Origin: Flavobacteriales bacterium
Lineage (GTDB): Bacteria > Bacteroidota > Bacteroidia > Flavobacteriales_D > Sanyastnellaceae
DNA: 64,000 nucleotides
Assembly (NCBI GenBank): GCA_018402085.1
Contig: JAGYJM010000002.1
Location: 1,426,001-1,490,000 of the forward strand
Direction: 5' to 3'
Part shown: piece by piece, positions 1-7,619 of the stretch
Layout of the letters: every line of letters begins with the position of its first letter
Position numbering within the stretch: position 1 is the stretch's first letter
The notes under the pieces: generated by a model
Database searches by the model: none
Seen by the model: the letters and a program-made list of their open reading frames with translations, nothing else
What the model was told of the DNA's origin: nothing
Program-made: the position numbers and the translations under genes

Positions 1-683
1 GTGAACTGCTGCATGAGCGAAGAGCGGTTGTAGTTATTATGGCGCTGGTTCAATTCGGGTGTCCCTGCAAGCAACGGATCGTTGAATGCGAATTCATTTC
101 TGAACCGGTCAACCTGCGCGGTAGTGCTGCAATGCCACTTTTCACCCAGTGCAATACCCGCTTTGCCGTTCACAGAAAGATTCAGGAGGTCATCATAGCC
201 GATACGCAATGATTGCTGCTCTGTCGGCTCGCGACTGTCGAGCCATAGTGTACCTGCAGCGCCACCTGAATTTACAAAACCGCTGCGTGCTCCTCTGAGA
301 ATAGTGATCTGATCAAAGAGCGATGCAGGCAATGCACCCAGATCAGCAAGTCCGAGCGAGGGCGACTGTATCGGTATACCGTTCCAGAGTACATTCACAT
401 GGTCGCCTGAGAGGCCACGTCCATTGGCGGTAACAGCAGTTCCTGCCGGGCCGTACGTACGAACATTCATGGTGCTACCCAGGGCAAGGATGTCGCCCAC
501 AGAGGCGGGCGGAAGTAATTGCATAAGGAGGCTGTCAGGAACTTCCTTGAGAAAAGGATCCGGACAGACGGCTTCAATAGCCACTTCTGCATCAGGAAGT
601 TCGATGTGTGTGCGCAGTGTATCGTATTGCGCCACAGCGAAACTGCCGAGCAGGCTCGATATGATGACGAGTAGAATTCGCAT
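1..683 (-). CDS. TonB-dependent receptor, BtuB-like (N-terminal part, cut by window edge)
   Basis: Outer-membrane receptor whose first 227 residues are visible; the gene continues past the left edge. It starts at an ATG with a signal peptide (MRILLVIISSLLGSFAVAQ). A TonB plug domain follows, containing the typical stretches NVRTYGPAGTAVTANGRGLS, VLWNGIPIQSP and QITILRGARSGFVNSGGAAG. There is no carboxypeptidase-like N-terminal domain, as expected for BtuB-type receptors rather than SusC-type ones. A cobalamin riboswitch lies directly upstream on the same strand, so uptake of cobalamin or a related corrinoid is the likely role. The substrate is inferred from that context; membership of the TonB receptor family is clear. 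Confidence 0.88.
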   Translation of the reverse strand, partial: MRILLVIISSLLGSFAVAQYDTLRTHIELPDAEVAIEAVCPDPFLKEVPDSLLMQLLPPASVGDILALGSTMNVRTYGPAGTAVTANGRGLSGDHVNVLWNGIPIQSPSLGLADLGALPASLFDQITILRGARSGFVNSGGAAGTLWLDSREPTEQQSLRIGYDDLLNLSVNGKAGIALGEKWHCSTTAQVDRFRNEFAFNDPLLAGTPELNQRHNNYNRSSLMQQF

Positions 684-724
684 ACCTCCCTTACACTTGC
701 ACCGAGTGCGTTTTGGCAGTTAAA

Positions 725-905
725 GCTGAGGGCAGGTCTTCTGACTCGTTCTGTTATTGCGCCTTCCCATCTCAAGCGAGACAGTGGCTTCAGGAATGCA
801 ACAACACGTGTTGAACTTACAGCTGCGGGCACAGTTCCGGATTCTCACCGGATTCCCTTTTCATCCTCCCGAAGTGCCACTCCGGGAAGAACCGATCAGC
901 ACAGC
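725..905 (-). promoter_or_regulatory. Cobalamin (B12) riboswitch
   Basis: Read on the minus strand, the leader carries the hallmarks of the B12 riboswitch: GAATCCGGTGAGAATCCGGA, then ACTGTGCCCGCAGCTGTAAG (B12 box region), then GCCACTG, and a 3' end AGTCAGAAGACCTGCC. It ends about 40 bases before the start codon of the receptor gene and should shut that gene off when adenosylcobalamin is plentiful. The outer limits are approximate. Confidence 0.95.
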
Positions 906-970
906 AAAAGTAATGAATAGTAAATAATTAACAGTGAGTAATAAATGAGAGTGAGAATGAAAATCAATAT

Positions 971-1007
971 GTAGGCGCACACTGTAGGCGCACACTGCAG
1001 TGTGCGC
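971..1007 (+). repeat. GTAG-footed palindrome, REP-like
   Basis: GTAG at 984-987 is followed by the perfect 20-base palindrome GCGCACACTGCAGTGTGCGC at 988-1007. A second GTAG plus half-palindrome lies at 971-983. The same palindrome recurs at 1095 and at 8415. Confidence 0.8.
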
Positions 1008-1028
1008 ATGGAAATGGAATACCGGGAG

Positions 1029-1048
1029 GGACGGCCTTCCAGCCGTCC
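1029..1048. repeat. GGACGGC hairpin
   Basis: GGACGGC / loop CTTCCA / GCCGTCC. The same stem, with loop TATAA, is the hairpin in each unit of the satellite at 61.6-63.0 kb. Confidence 0.7.
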
Positions 1049-1090
1049 GCCGATTTTCGAATCACCCCGATTTTCGTGAATTAGCAATAT

Positions 1091-1114
1091 GCAGGCGCAC
1101 ACTGCAGTGTGCGC
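1091..1114 (+). repeat. GCAG-footed copy of the GCGCACACTGCAGTGTGCGC palindrome
   Basis: Perfect 20-base palindrome at 1095-1114, preceded by GCAG where the other copies have GTAG. Confidence 0.75.
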
Positions 1115-1139
1115 ATGGAAATGGAAATCGATATGGCCT

Positions 1140-1159
1140 GCGCCGCATCCTTGCGGCGC
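1140..1159 (-). repeat. AAGGAT-loop hairpin
   Basis: On the minus strand the stem GCGCCGC encloses the loop AAGGAT and closes with GCGGCGC. The satellite hairpin GCAGCGC-AAGGAT-GCGCTGC has the same loop but a different, equally complementary stem. Confidence 0.7.
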
Positions 1160-1181
1160 CGTTGTTTTAAAAGGTAAAACC

Positions 1182-1205
1182 GTAGGGACGCGATTCATCG
1201 CGTCC
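1182..1205 (+). repeat. GTAG-footed palindrome GGACGCGAT..ATCGCGTCC
   Basis: GTAG followed by GGACGCGATTCATCGCGTCC. Closely related copies with AA at the centre lie at 46225 (two mismatches) and 61516 (perfect), both in the opposite orientation with CTAC at the far side. Confidence 0.8.
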
Positions 1206-1379
1206 GTTCATTGTCAGGCAGGTTCTGTTTGGTGAATGGCTATCGAAATGGAATACCGAACAGCTTTCAGGTCATCACCGACCGCCGGAAATAGCGGCTG
1301 CAATGCGAAGGCCGCCCAAGACAGCCATAAGGAGCACAGATATACGCTTCAAAATCAACCACCGACCACCAACCACAAT

Positions 1380-2021
1380 TTACTCCCCTTCCCACTCCGT
1401 AAAGAACTGAGTGAGGTAACTCATCATAAAAGCATGTCGCTCTTCAGCCATTTTTCTTCCACTTATTGTTTGCATGCGATCTTTCAATAAGAGAAGCTTC
1501 TCGTAAAAGTGATTGATCGTATGGCCGTCATCAGTAGCGTAGTCTTCAAAATTGTCGTGAAGCCGGGGAGATCGGTCAGGATGGTACAGCAGACGTCCTC
1601 TTGAACCGCCGTAGGCGAAGGCGCGGGCAATACCGATAGCACCTAACGCGTCAAGGCGGTCAGCGTCTTGAACGCATGCGGCTTCTAAAGAAGAAACCGG
1701 GGTATCCACTCCTGCGCCTTTGAAGCTAACCTCAGCTACAATGGTGGATACCCTGCTTGCCAACGTTTCATCATCAGCAAACTGCATCACCAGCTCGTGC
1801 GCTCGTCGGGGTCCGATACTGAGGTCGTTGTCGTGAAACTTGTGATCGGCAATATCATGCAGCAGTGCTGCTAACTCCGTAATTTCCTTGTCTGCGCCTT
1901 CATTTTCAGCCAGTTTAACCGCATTGTTTCTCACGCGGTGGATGTGCCACCAATCGTGCCCGCTTCCCTCCTCTTTAAAAAGCGAACAGACATACTGTTC
2001 AAGAGACTTGATGATTTCCAT
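1380..2021 (-). CDS. HD-domain phosphohydrolase
   Basis: A 213-residue metal-dependent hydrolase of the HD superfamily, resembling the stand-alone YedJ/YpgQ group that acts on nucleotides. Metal ligands are visible as H26 in HDWWHIHRV, the H55-D56 pair in [10 protein letters not shown], and D119/D121 in [13 protein letters not shown]. The start is set at the ATG at 2021, just before MEIIKSLEQ, where homology begins; a longer reading frame to 2129 runs back into the divergent rpsP promoter and is unlikely. The substrate cannot be told from sequence. Confidence 0.88.
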   Translation of the reverse strand: MEIIKSLEQYVCSLFKEEGSGHDWWHIHRVRNNAVKLAENEGADKEITELAALLHDIADHKFHDNDLSIGPRRAHELVMQFADDETLASRVSTIVAEVSFKGAGVDTPVSSLEAACVQDADRLDALGAIGIARAFAYGGSRGRLLYHPDRSPRLHDNFEDYATDDGHTINHFYEKLLLLKDRMQTISGRKMAEERHAFMMSYLTQFFTEWEGE

Positions 2022-2076
2022 GTTGCACAAAATAAGCTGAAACCTACATCCATTAAAATTATTTGGAGCCATATAT

Positions 2077-2105
2077 TTGTCGTTCGCAGAAAAATGCGAT
2101 CTTTG
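2077..2105 (+). promoter_or_regulatory. rpsP promoter, Bacteroidota type
   Basis: TTG at 2077-2079, an 18-base spacer, then GATCTTTG at 2098-2105, close to the TAnnTTTG -7 consensus of this phylum. It lies about 65 bases before the rpsP start codon. Confidence 0.6.
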
Positions 2106-2171
2106 CACCCCTCTAATGGGAGAATTCACTCATTAATTAACAGGGTTTCGGACCCTTCTAAAACAATTAAT

Positions 2172-3035
2172 ATGGCGGTTAGAATCCGACTCCAACGTCA
2201 AGGTAAGAAAGGTAAACCCTTCTACCACATTGTAGCAGCAGATGCACGTGCAAAGCGTGACGGACGTTACATCGAGCGCCTCGGCTCTTACAACCCAAAC
2301 ACCAATCCGGCAACCATTCTCCTCGACCAGGACCGTGCGTTGTACTGGCTTCAAAATGGTGCAGAATCAAGTGATACAGCGCGTGCGATTCTTTCGTACA
2401 AAGGCGTTCTATATCGCAATCACCTCCTTAAAGGTGTGAAAAAAGGTGCGCTTACCGAACAAGACGCCGAGAAGAAGTATGAAGAGTGGCTGGCTGACAA
2501 AGAATCCAAGATTCAGGCCAAGCGCGACGCTCTTAAGCATGCGACTGAAAAAGACCTCACTGACCGCCTCACCCGTGAGCGTGAAATAAATGAGGCTCGT
2601 GCGAAAGAAATTTCGGCTGCCAATGCCGAACTCGCCGGAGAAGTGGAATCAGTTACAGAAGAGGTTCAGACCGAAGTTGAAGAGGAAACACAGGCAGTTG
2701 AGCCCCCTCAAACCGTAGAAGAGCCCAAGGCAGAAGAAGCTCCGGTAGAAGAGCCCAAGGCAGAAGAAGCTCCGGTAGAAGAGCCTAAGGCAGATGAAGC
2801 TCCGGTAGAAGAGCCCAAGGCAGAAGAAGCTCCGGTAGAAGAGCCCAAGGCACAAGAAGCTCCGGTAGAAGAGCCTAAGGCAGAAGAAGCTCCGGTAGAA
2901 GAGCCTAAGGCAGAAGAAGCTCCGGCGGAAGAGCCCAAGGCAGAAGAAGCTCCGGCAGAAGAGCCTAAGGCAGAAGAGCCCAAGGCAGAAGAAGCTCCGG
3001 TAGAAGAGCCGAAAGACGAAGAAAAGAAAGATTAA
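2172..3035 (+). CDS. rpsP: 30S ribosomal protein S16 with long repetitive acidic tail
   Basis: The first 80 or so residues are a complete S16, starting [20 protein letters not shown] and containing [21 protein letters not shown]16 binds 16S rRNA during small-subunit assembly. The full protein is 287 residues against about 80-90 for the core family. After a charged helical region (about 90-175) comes a tail built from nine near-identical decapeptides [10 protein letters not shown] encoded by a 30-base tandem repeat at about 2713-3010, ending in EEKKD. The start is the ATG at 2172; the reading frame stays open upstream but that part overlaps the promoter and the divergent gene. The repeat number is likely to vary between strains by slippage. 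Confidence 0.96.
   Translation: MAVRIRLQRQGKKGKPFYHIVAADARAKRDGRYIERLGSYNPNTNPATILLDQDRALYWLQNGAESSDTARAILSYKGVLYRNHLLKGVKKGALTEQDAEKKYEEWLADKESKIQAKRDALKHATEKDLTDRLTREREINEARAKEISAANAELAGEVESVTEEVQTEVEEETQAVEPPQTVEEPKAEEAPVEEPKAEEAPVEEPKADEAPVEEPKAEEAPVEEPKAQEAPVEEPKAEEAPVEEPKAEEAPAEEPKAEEAPAEEPKAEEPKAEEAPVEEPKDEEKKD
2713..3010 (+). repeat. 30-bp tandem repeat inside rpsP
   Basis: About nine head-to-tail copies of a 30-base unit with only scattered substitutions (GAA/GAT, CCC/CCT, GTA/GCG) encode [11 protein letters not shown]. One copy is partly deleted ([14 protein letters not shown]). High identity at synonymous sites points to recent expansion. Confidence 0.9.
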
Positions 3036-3061
3036 TCCGGATACGGATTAACATAGAGAAA

Positions 3062-3084
3062 GGGAGCCAATGGCTCCCTTTTTT
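3062..3084 (+). terminator. Terminator after rpsP
   Basis: Perfect hairpin GGGAGCCA-A-TGGCTCCC followed by six T. Confidence 0.92.
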
Positions 3085-3128
3085 GCTTTAAACAATGTCT
3101 GAGGTTTTCTCTTTACCACCTTAGCACT

Positions 3129-3136
3129 TAGCTTTG
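3129..3136 (+). promoter_or_regulatory. -7 box TAGCTTTG for the zinc-ribbon gene
   Basis: Exact match to TAnnTTTG, 24 bases before the ATG at 3161. It covers the alternative upstream start of that frame at 3134, which argues for the downstream start. Confidence 0.6.
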
Positions 3137-3160
3137 CAACACTCTCAAGACAAATACGGT

Positions 3161-3994
3161 ATGGGAAAATGTAAATTTTGCGGCGAACGTGCCGGTTGGT
3201 TCCGTAAAGAACACAAGGCGTGCAGAGAGAAGCACCAAATGGGACAAACGCTGGCACGCGATAAAGTCAGAGACGCGATTCTCGAGGATCAGGATTATAA
3301 CAGCATGAACAGCGCACTGGATGAAATCGCCGGTGCTCATTTTCTCCGTCCTGATCAGATCCAACGACTCAAGGTACTCGGGTTCAATGAAGCCGTAGAT
3401 CATGCTTTAGATGATCATCTCCTTTCTGCTGAAGAGGAAAAATTGTTCGGTAAATTTTTGTCTGAAAGCGGATTGTCAAAGTCTGAACTCAATACCGACG
3501 GTAAAGTAAACCGACTGGTACAGGCGGCTGCCTTGCGTGATCTTTCTGAAGGAAAGATACCTACCGACCGCCTCACCGTTAACATGCACCTGCCGTTTAA
3601 TTTCCAGAAAAGTGAAGAGCTTATCTGGGTTTTCGCAGATGTGGAGTTCTATGAACAACGCACCCGGACGGAGTTTACGGGCGGACACCAAGGCGTCAGT
3701 TTTCGAGTCACCAAAGGCGTATATTACCGCACCGGAAGTTTCCGCGGACGCCCGATTAAAGTAGAAGAAATGCGATACATTGACACCGGAGTGGCTGCAA
3801 TTACCACCCGACACTTCTACTTTTCATCGTCAAGTAAAAACTTCCGGACACGCATTGATCGAATTGTGACCCTCGACCCTTACGAAGATGGTATCGGAAT
3901 GCAGAAAGAAGGTGTATCTTCAAGACCACAGATCTTTAAAAACGTCGATGGCTGGTTCACCTACAACGTCATTTCGCACCTCAATCAACTCTGA
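3161..3994 (+). CDS. Zinc-ribbon protein of unknown function
   Basis: A 277-residue cytoplasmic protein with no signal peptide. The N terminus has a compact metal-binding pattern: C4-x2-C7, then H18, C21 and H25 in KCKFCGERAGWFRKEHKAC. The middle (30-150) looks helical. The C-terminal third is beta-rich, with FRVTKGVYYRTGSFRG and RHFYFSSSSKNFRTRID, and resembles the pleckstrin-like C-terminal part of other bacterial zinc-ribbon proteins, though no family can be named safely. It is the first gene of a tightly spaced trio with the GRDP-like gene (31 bases downstream) and the Gly/Cys-tail gene, so a shared role is likely. Confidence 0.8.
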   Translation: MGKCKFCGERAGWFRKEHKACREKHQMGQTLARDKVRDAILEDQDYNSMNSALDEIAGAHFLRPDQIQRLKVLGFNEAVDHALDDHLLSAEEEKLFGKFLSESGLSKSELNTDGKVNRLVQAAALRDLSEGKIPTDRLTVNMHLPFNFQKSEELIWVFADVEFYEQRTRTEFTGGHQGVSFRVTKGVYYRTGSFRGRPIKVEEMRYIDTGVAAITTRHFYFSSSSKNFRTRIDRIVTLDPYEDGIGMQKEGVSSRPQIFKNVDGWFTYNVISHLNQL

Positions 3995-4025
3995 ATCTAC
4001 GGGTCACATTAGTGACCGTAACAAA

Positions 4026-4508
4026 ATGATTCATAGAATTCTAAAGCTTGAGTTAGACGATCCTGACGCAGTCTTTTCTTTTACAGATCGCCTCGCTCGT
4101 GAAAACGGATGGTCGCTCGACAAAGCGCTGCGTGCCGTTCTTGAATACAAGCGTTTCATCTGCCTGGTTGCGCTTACGAACGCCCCACTGACGCCGTCTG
4201 ATGAGGTTGATCAGGTTTGGCACTTGCACCTGCTATATACGCAGTCATATTGGCATGACCTCTGCCGCGAAATTCTTGGATTTGAACTGCATCATGGCCC
4301 TACGAAAGGAGGCCAGAACGAGCGTGTGCGCTACGGCGATCAGTACCGCTATACGTTGCAGCGCTATCAAGAGGTTTTCGGCGCAAAAGCGCCGGATGAT
4401 TTATGGCCTCCTGCTGAAAAACGCTTCCGTGAGCTGCGCTTCAGGAGAGTAAACCTCCACCGCAACTGGATTCTCCCAAAACTCAGGATGCCATGGATGA
4501 AAAGCTGA
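4026..4508 (+). CDS. GRDP-like (glycine-rich-domain-protein-like) protein
   Basis: A 160-residue protein matching the conserved core of the GRDP-like family: ALTNAPLTPSDEVDQVW followed by HLHLLYTQSYW, with the W65-H66-x-H68 signature and a following YHD-like element. The biochemical role of the family is unknown. The start is the ATG at 4026; the frame is open further upstream but overlaps the preceding gene. Its last 16 bases overlap the start of the next gene, which indicates translational coupling. A dispersed hairpin repeat lies in frame at 4379-4398, encoding GAKAPDD. Confidence 0.75.
   Translation: MIHRILKLELDDPDAVFSFTDRLARENGWSLDKALRAVLEYKRFICLVALTNAPLTPSDEVDQVWHLHLLYTQSYWHDLCREILGFELHHGPTKGGQNERVRYGDQYRYTLQRYQEVFGAKAPDDLWPPAEKRFRELRFRRVNLHRNWILPKLRMPWMKS
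4379..4398 (+). repeat. Dispersed GATG hairpin, copy 1 (coding)
   Basis: CGGCGC-AAAA-GCGCCG then GATG, inside the GRDP-like gene, read G-A-K-A-P-D. Confidence 0.75.
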
Positions 4509-5239
4509 GCCCGGAGAAAGCGCTGCTTTTACTCAACCCACAAAGACCCAAGGCCAAAGATATTTCACGATACACCTTGCTGAGTCTGCTCGATAAGGAT
4601 GTACTCCGGATTGAAAACGAGGTTCTGAACGATTCACCGGTTACTTACGTGGTTGCCGGTAAGCATCTCATGACTTATGACGCCGAAGTGCACGAGCTCT
4701 ATTTTTTACTGCTGCATCGCAAAGATCCTCAAATCCGTGTGCTGTTTTCGCAATACGTGAAGTCTGTCTGGAATCGCAGTGGCGCAGGCGCTCTGGTTAT
4801 CAATACGCTCGCCAGAAAGTCAGACCTTCGCTCTTCCTTCAGACTGGGGTGGTTTTCCATTTTTCAATCCGGATTCAGACCTAGCGAAAAAGGTGTGCAA
4901 ATGCGCCTGAGCATTCAAAAGGAAATCAATCAATTGTCTGAACGCTTGAAAAATGCCTCCAAGCAAGAAAGACTTGATTTACTGGCTACGTATGGGGCCT
5001 TTGTCTTTTTAACCGGACAAATAGCTGACCCCTTGGATCCGATCCTGGAAACCCTTTTGACAGATTTATGGCGCAGTAACTCCTGGTTTGACAGTGGGGG
5101 ATCATTTCAGGATAGCCAGCGGTTTATTCAGGATTTCGATGATGCTGCTGATGCCGGCTCTGACGGAAGCGACGGAAGCGGTGATGCAGGCTGCAGTGGT
5201 TGCGGAGGTTGCGGGGGGTGCGGGGGGTGCGGCGCTTAA
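4493..5239 (+). CDS. Protein with glycine/cysteine-rich tail (TIGR04222-like arrangement)
   Basis: A 248-residue protein. Residues 1-200 form a helical domain starting SPEKALLLLNPQRPKAKDIS and LSLLDKDVLRIE, reminiscent of the domain that precedes low-complexity Gly/Cys tails in TIGR04222-type proteins; unlike typical members, no membrane helix is evident. The C terminus is an Asp/Gly/Ser linker followed by CSGCGGCGGCGGCGA. The cysteines could bind metal or be modified after translation. The start overlaps the GRDP-like gene by 16 bases, and the stop overlaps the stop region of the convergent gene by 4 bases. The family assignment is tentative. Confidence 0.7.
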   Translation: MDEKLSPEKALLLLNPQRPKAKDISRYTLLSLLDKDVLRIENEVLNDSPVTYVVAGKHLMTYDAEVHELYFLLLHRKDPQIRVLFSQYVKSVWNRSGAGALVINTLARKSDLRSSFRLGWFSIFQSGFRPSEKGVQMRLSIQKEINQLSERLKNASKQERLDLLATYGAFVFLTGQIADPLDPILETLLTDLWRSNSWFDSGGSFQDSQRFIQDFDDAADAGSDGSDGSGDAGCSGCGGCGGCGGCGA

Positions 5240-6936
5240 GGCTTTGTGCAGAGATAAAACGTGAGCATATCGAAGCTTCCTTCACCATGCTCCTGCTCTT
5301 GCTTTTGTAGGCTTGACGGTCGACTTTGCAAAATAAACGCCCTACGGTTCAGACGTCCTATTTCCTTTACTTCATAAGGCTCAAGAAATGGCTCAAACAG
5401 CGCAGCATGTGCTTCATTGACCTGAACAAACACAAAGCTGTCAGTTTCTAAGGCCAGCTGAGTAAAGTAATCTTCAGTAAGGTTGGCTTCATACCAGAGA
5501 ATACGTCCGGGATATTGCTTGTCTGACAAGTATACTTCTGACATAAACCGAGCAGACCCTATCACGTATGGCGTTTCAACACGCGAAAGTATGGTGCGCA
5601 CCTCACCGTAGTATGCCGCAGCTTCGGGTGTTACGAGCAAAGTGCGTTCTGTGTACGGTACTTCTATGGCTTCGGTGCAATTTCTCAAGGGCGCTTGCCG
5701 ATATGGATCTGTGAATACGGCGCTCCAAACCGCGAGCGGTACAAATACTGCTAAAAATGCGCCGGTCAAAACAGTGGTGAGCCGATCTAACATAAAGACT
5801 GCAGCCAAAGGAAACTGAAGCATCACCATCGTACTGAGCGTGATCGGGTTATTGGTGCCAAAGGCCACTATTAAGGGTACGAAAACCAGCCATACAATTA
5901 CGGGCCATTCATTCCAATACCGCTTTCGCCTCACTAACAATGAAGCCGCCAAAAATGCAGAGCCAAAAACAAGGAAAAGCCCCCAACTCAACGCTACACC
6001 AGTCCACATGACCAGAAACAGCAATAGCACTGCAGCCGCACTGTTGAGAAGTGCTGCTTTCATGCGGCGCTGAGTTTGAACGTACGACTGTGTCAGCACC
6101 GCAGCAACCGCACCGGCACTCATTGCTCCCAACAACTGAAATTTATGCTTCGCTGTAGCAATGATCAACTCTTTGACCGAATGACCGGCATCAGGGTTCA
6201 GTCTGAGGTATTCTATGTAGTCGGCCGGACTGACTTTGTAGCCTAATGCAAGGTGTACAGCTATGAGTATTGCGGCCACGACGATCATCAATGCGCTGTG
6301 CACAAACATTTTTCTGAAAAGGACCTTTCGTGAGGCACTTCTGTGAAAATATACATGCAAAGCAAACATGACCATCGAAACGAGCGGCAATACTACTGCC
6401 ACCGTAAATTTGGTGATCCAGAGAACGAATACGACAACACCGAGCAGCATTGCCTGCCAGGCTTTTGGAGACCTCCACCAGAGCAGATAGATCCCAACGA
6501 AATACTGGGCGCCAAAGAAAGCCAGCGCATTGTACCCCGGAGTCTGTATGCTGCCAACGGCGGTATAATTCAGCCATCCTGCCATCAGCAGAAATACGAG
6601 TGTGTCAATACCCCTGCGCCGCAAAGGCATCCATTGCCGAAGACCGTTCCAAAGTATGAGCGAACCGGCGATCGTACCAATAATTCTGAGATAGCGTAAA
6701 CTAAAAATATCTACAGCTAACCCGAAAAGGTCATGAAGGTGACCGAATAGAAGGTTGTAGTGAATGAGCGAAAAATAGCTGTAATCAACCGGAGAACTCA
6801 GGAGAAGATACAAGCCTTCATCAGTTGCATCAAGCCCTCTCCCGGCTGCAAGCACGAAGAATACAATCAGGATAAGGTTCAATACTGTGAGTAGTATCGA
6901 AGAAAACCGGACGAGCTTCGGAAGAAGTGTGCGCAT
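5236..6936 (-). CDS. Polytopic membrane protein, GT-C glycosyltransferase-like
   Basis: A 566-residue integral membrane protein with about ten to twelve hydrophobic helices and a soluble C-terminal domain (about 430-555). The first outer loop carries DATDEGLYLL, an Asp/Glu pair placed as in polyprenol-phosphate-dependent GT-C transferases of the ArnT/PMT fold. It would transfer a sugar from a lipid carrier to an envelope acceptor; the actual substrate is unknown. It is transcribed alone, convergent with the Gly/Cys-tail gene. The protein at 25740-27275 is a similar type. Confidence 0.68.
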   Translation of the reverse strand: MRTLLPKLVRFSSILLTVLNLILIVFFVLAAGRGLDATDEGLYLLLSSPVDYSYFSLIHYNLLFGHLHDLFGLAVDIFSLRYLRIIGTIAGSLILWNGLRQWMPLRRRGIDTLVFLLMAGWLNYTAVGSIQTPGYNALAFFGAQYFVGIYLLWWRSPKAWQAMLLGVVVFVLWITKFTVAVVLPLVSMVMFALHVYFHRSASRKVLFRKMFVHSALMIVVAAILIAVHLALGYKVSPADYIEYLRLNPDAGHSVKELIIATAKHKFQLLGAMSAGAVAAVLTQSYVQTQRRMKAALLNSAAAVLLLFLVMWTGVALSWGLFLVFGSAFLAASLLVRRKRYWNEWPVIVWLVFVPLIVAFGTNNPITLSTMVMLQFPLAAVFMLDRLTTVLTGAFLAVFVPLAVWSAVFTDPYRQAPLRNCTEAIEVPYTERTLLVTPEAAAYYGEVRTILSRVETPYVIGSARFMSEVYLSDKQYPGRILWYEANLTEDYFTQLALETDSFVFVQVNEAHAALFEPFLEPYEVKEIGRLNRRAFILQSRPSSLQKQEQEHGEGSFDMLTFYLCTKP

Positions 6937-6977
6937 AGCACAAAGGTAGCGATGTAAGACCGTCTGAGAGGAAAGAA

Positions 6978-7505
6978 TCAGCGTTTGCTCAGAAGATCTA
7001 CAATTGCCTGGTGTCCGCCCGCTTCAGCGCGCTCTTTCGCTGTTAGTCCCCTGCTGTCACGAAGGGAAACATCGGCGCCTTCTTCAATAAGCACAGCCGC
7101 AACTCCGCCATTTCCGAAAGAACTCGCATACATGAGCGCAGTCTCTTCTTTTCTATTTCTGAGGTCGGGATCAGCGCCGCTTTCGAGCAAGAGTTCTGCC
7201 ATCTCCTCACTGCCTTTAAATGAAACGCCCATCAAAGCGGTATTTCCCGATGCGTCTTGCGCGTTCACATCAGCGCCTTTTTCGATCAGGGCACGAGCGG
7301 CTTCGAGGTGATTGTTGTAGCAGGCCAATGTCAAAGGTGTAAATCCACGGGTGTCTGCCGTATTGACCCAATCCGGGTGATCATTGAGTGCTGCAATTAC
7401 TGCAGCGGCATCCCCATCACGCACGGAAGACCAGAACGCATCATCCTGCGCTTTTGCGCAGAAAAAGAAAGAAAGAGAAAACGTGAAAAGAATCAGGCGT
7501 TTCAT
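6978..7505 (-). CDS. Secreted ankyrin-repeat protein
   Basis: A 175-residue periplasmic protein. The signal peptide MKRLILFTFSLSFFFCAKAQ is followed by four to five ankyrin repeats from residue 22, for example RGFTPLTLACYNNHLEAARA, NTALMGVSFKGSEEMAELLL and ETALMYASSFGNGGVAAVLI. Ankyrin proteins mediate protein binding, and periplasmic ones in other bacteria support catalase activity; here a peroxiredoxin gene lies upstream on the same strand, but a terminator separates them. The cleavage-site codons (C-A-K-A-Q-D-D) are formed by a copy of the dispersed hairpin. Confidence 0.88.
   Translation of the reverse strand: MKRLILFTFSLSFFFCAKAQDDAFWSSVRDGDAAAVIAALNDHPDWVNTADTRGFTPLTLACYNNHLEAARALIEKGADVNAQDASGNTALMGVSFKGSEEMAELLLESGADPDLRNRKEETALMYASSFGNGGVAAVLIEEGADVSLRDSRGLTAKERAEAGGHQAIVDLLSKR
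7442..7461 (-). repeat. Dispersed GATG hairpin, copy 2 (coding, signal-peptide cleavage site)
   Basis: On the gene strand: CTGCGC-AAAA-GCGCAG then GATG, read C-A-K-A-Q-D at the signal-peptide end of the ankyrin protein. The 20 bases are identical to copy 7 at 27963. Confidence 0.8.
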
Positions 7506-7555
7506 AAGCTTCGATTGTCTGTACGAATGTAAGAGAATTCAGCCGAAATGACTAT

Positions 7556-7602
7556 CAAAAGGAAAGGCCTGTGGCGAACCACAGAGCCTTCTCTCCTTTC
7601 CT
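7556..7602 (-). terminator. Terminator after the peroxiredoxin gene
   Basis: On the minus strand AAGGCTCTGTGG-TTCG-CCACAGGCCTT is followed by TCCTTTTGA, an imperfect but long hairpin with a T-rich tail. Confidence 0.65.
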
Positions 7603-7619
7603 TAACCAAACTTACCTGC

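Larger units (their letters stand above)
906..1379. repeat. Intergenic repeat hub
   Basis: No gene is supported in this 470-base gap. It holds at least five palindromes of four kinds, listed separately, embedded in duplicated filler: the string GAAATGGAATACCG occurs near 1011 and again near 1247, and ATGGAAATGGAA occurs near 1008 and 1115. The ten bases TGAATTAGCA at 1077-1086 also precede the AAGGAT hairpin in every unit of the satellite at 61.6-63.0 kb. Confidence 0.75.

Noticed and set aside
896-1198. 100-codon minus-strand frame across the palindrome hub.
   Set aside because: Made up of repeat sequence and overlapping the riboswitch leader; no protein-like features.
1938-2171. 78-codon N-terminal extension of rpsP in the same frame.
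   Set aside because: It covers the divergent HD gene and the rpsP promoter; S16 homology begins exactly at the ATG at 2172.
2649-2983. Minus-strand open frames over the rpsP tail.
   Set aside because: Low-complexity shadows of the 30-base repeat; rpsP is clearly the coding strand.
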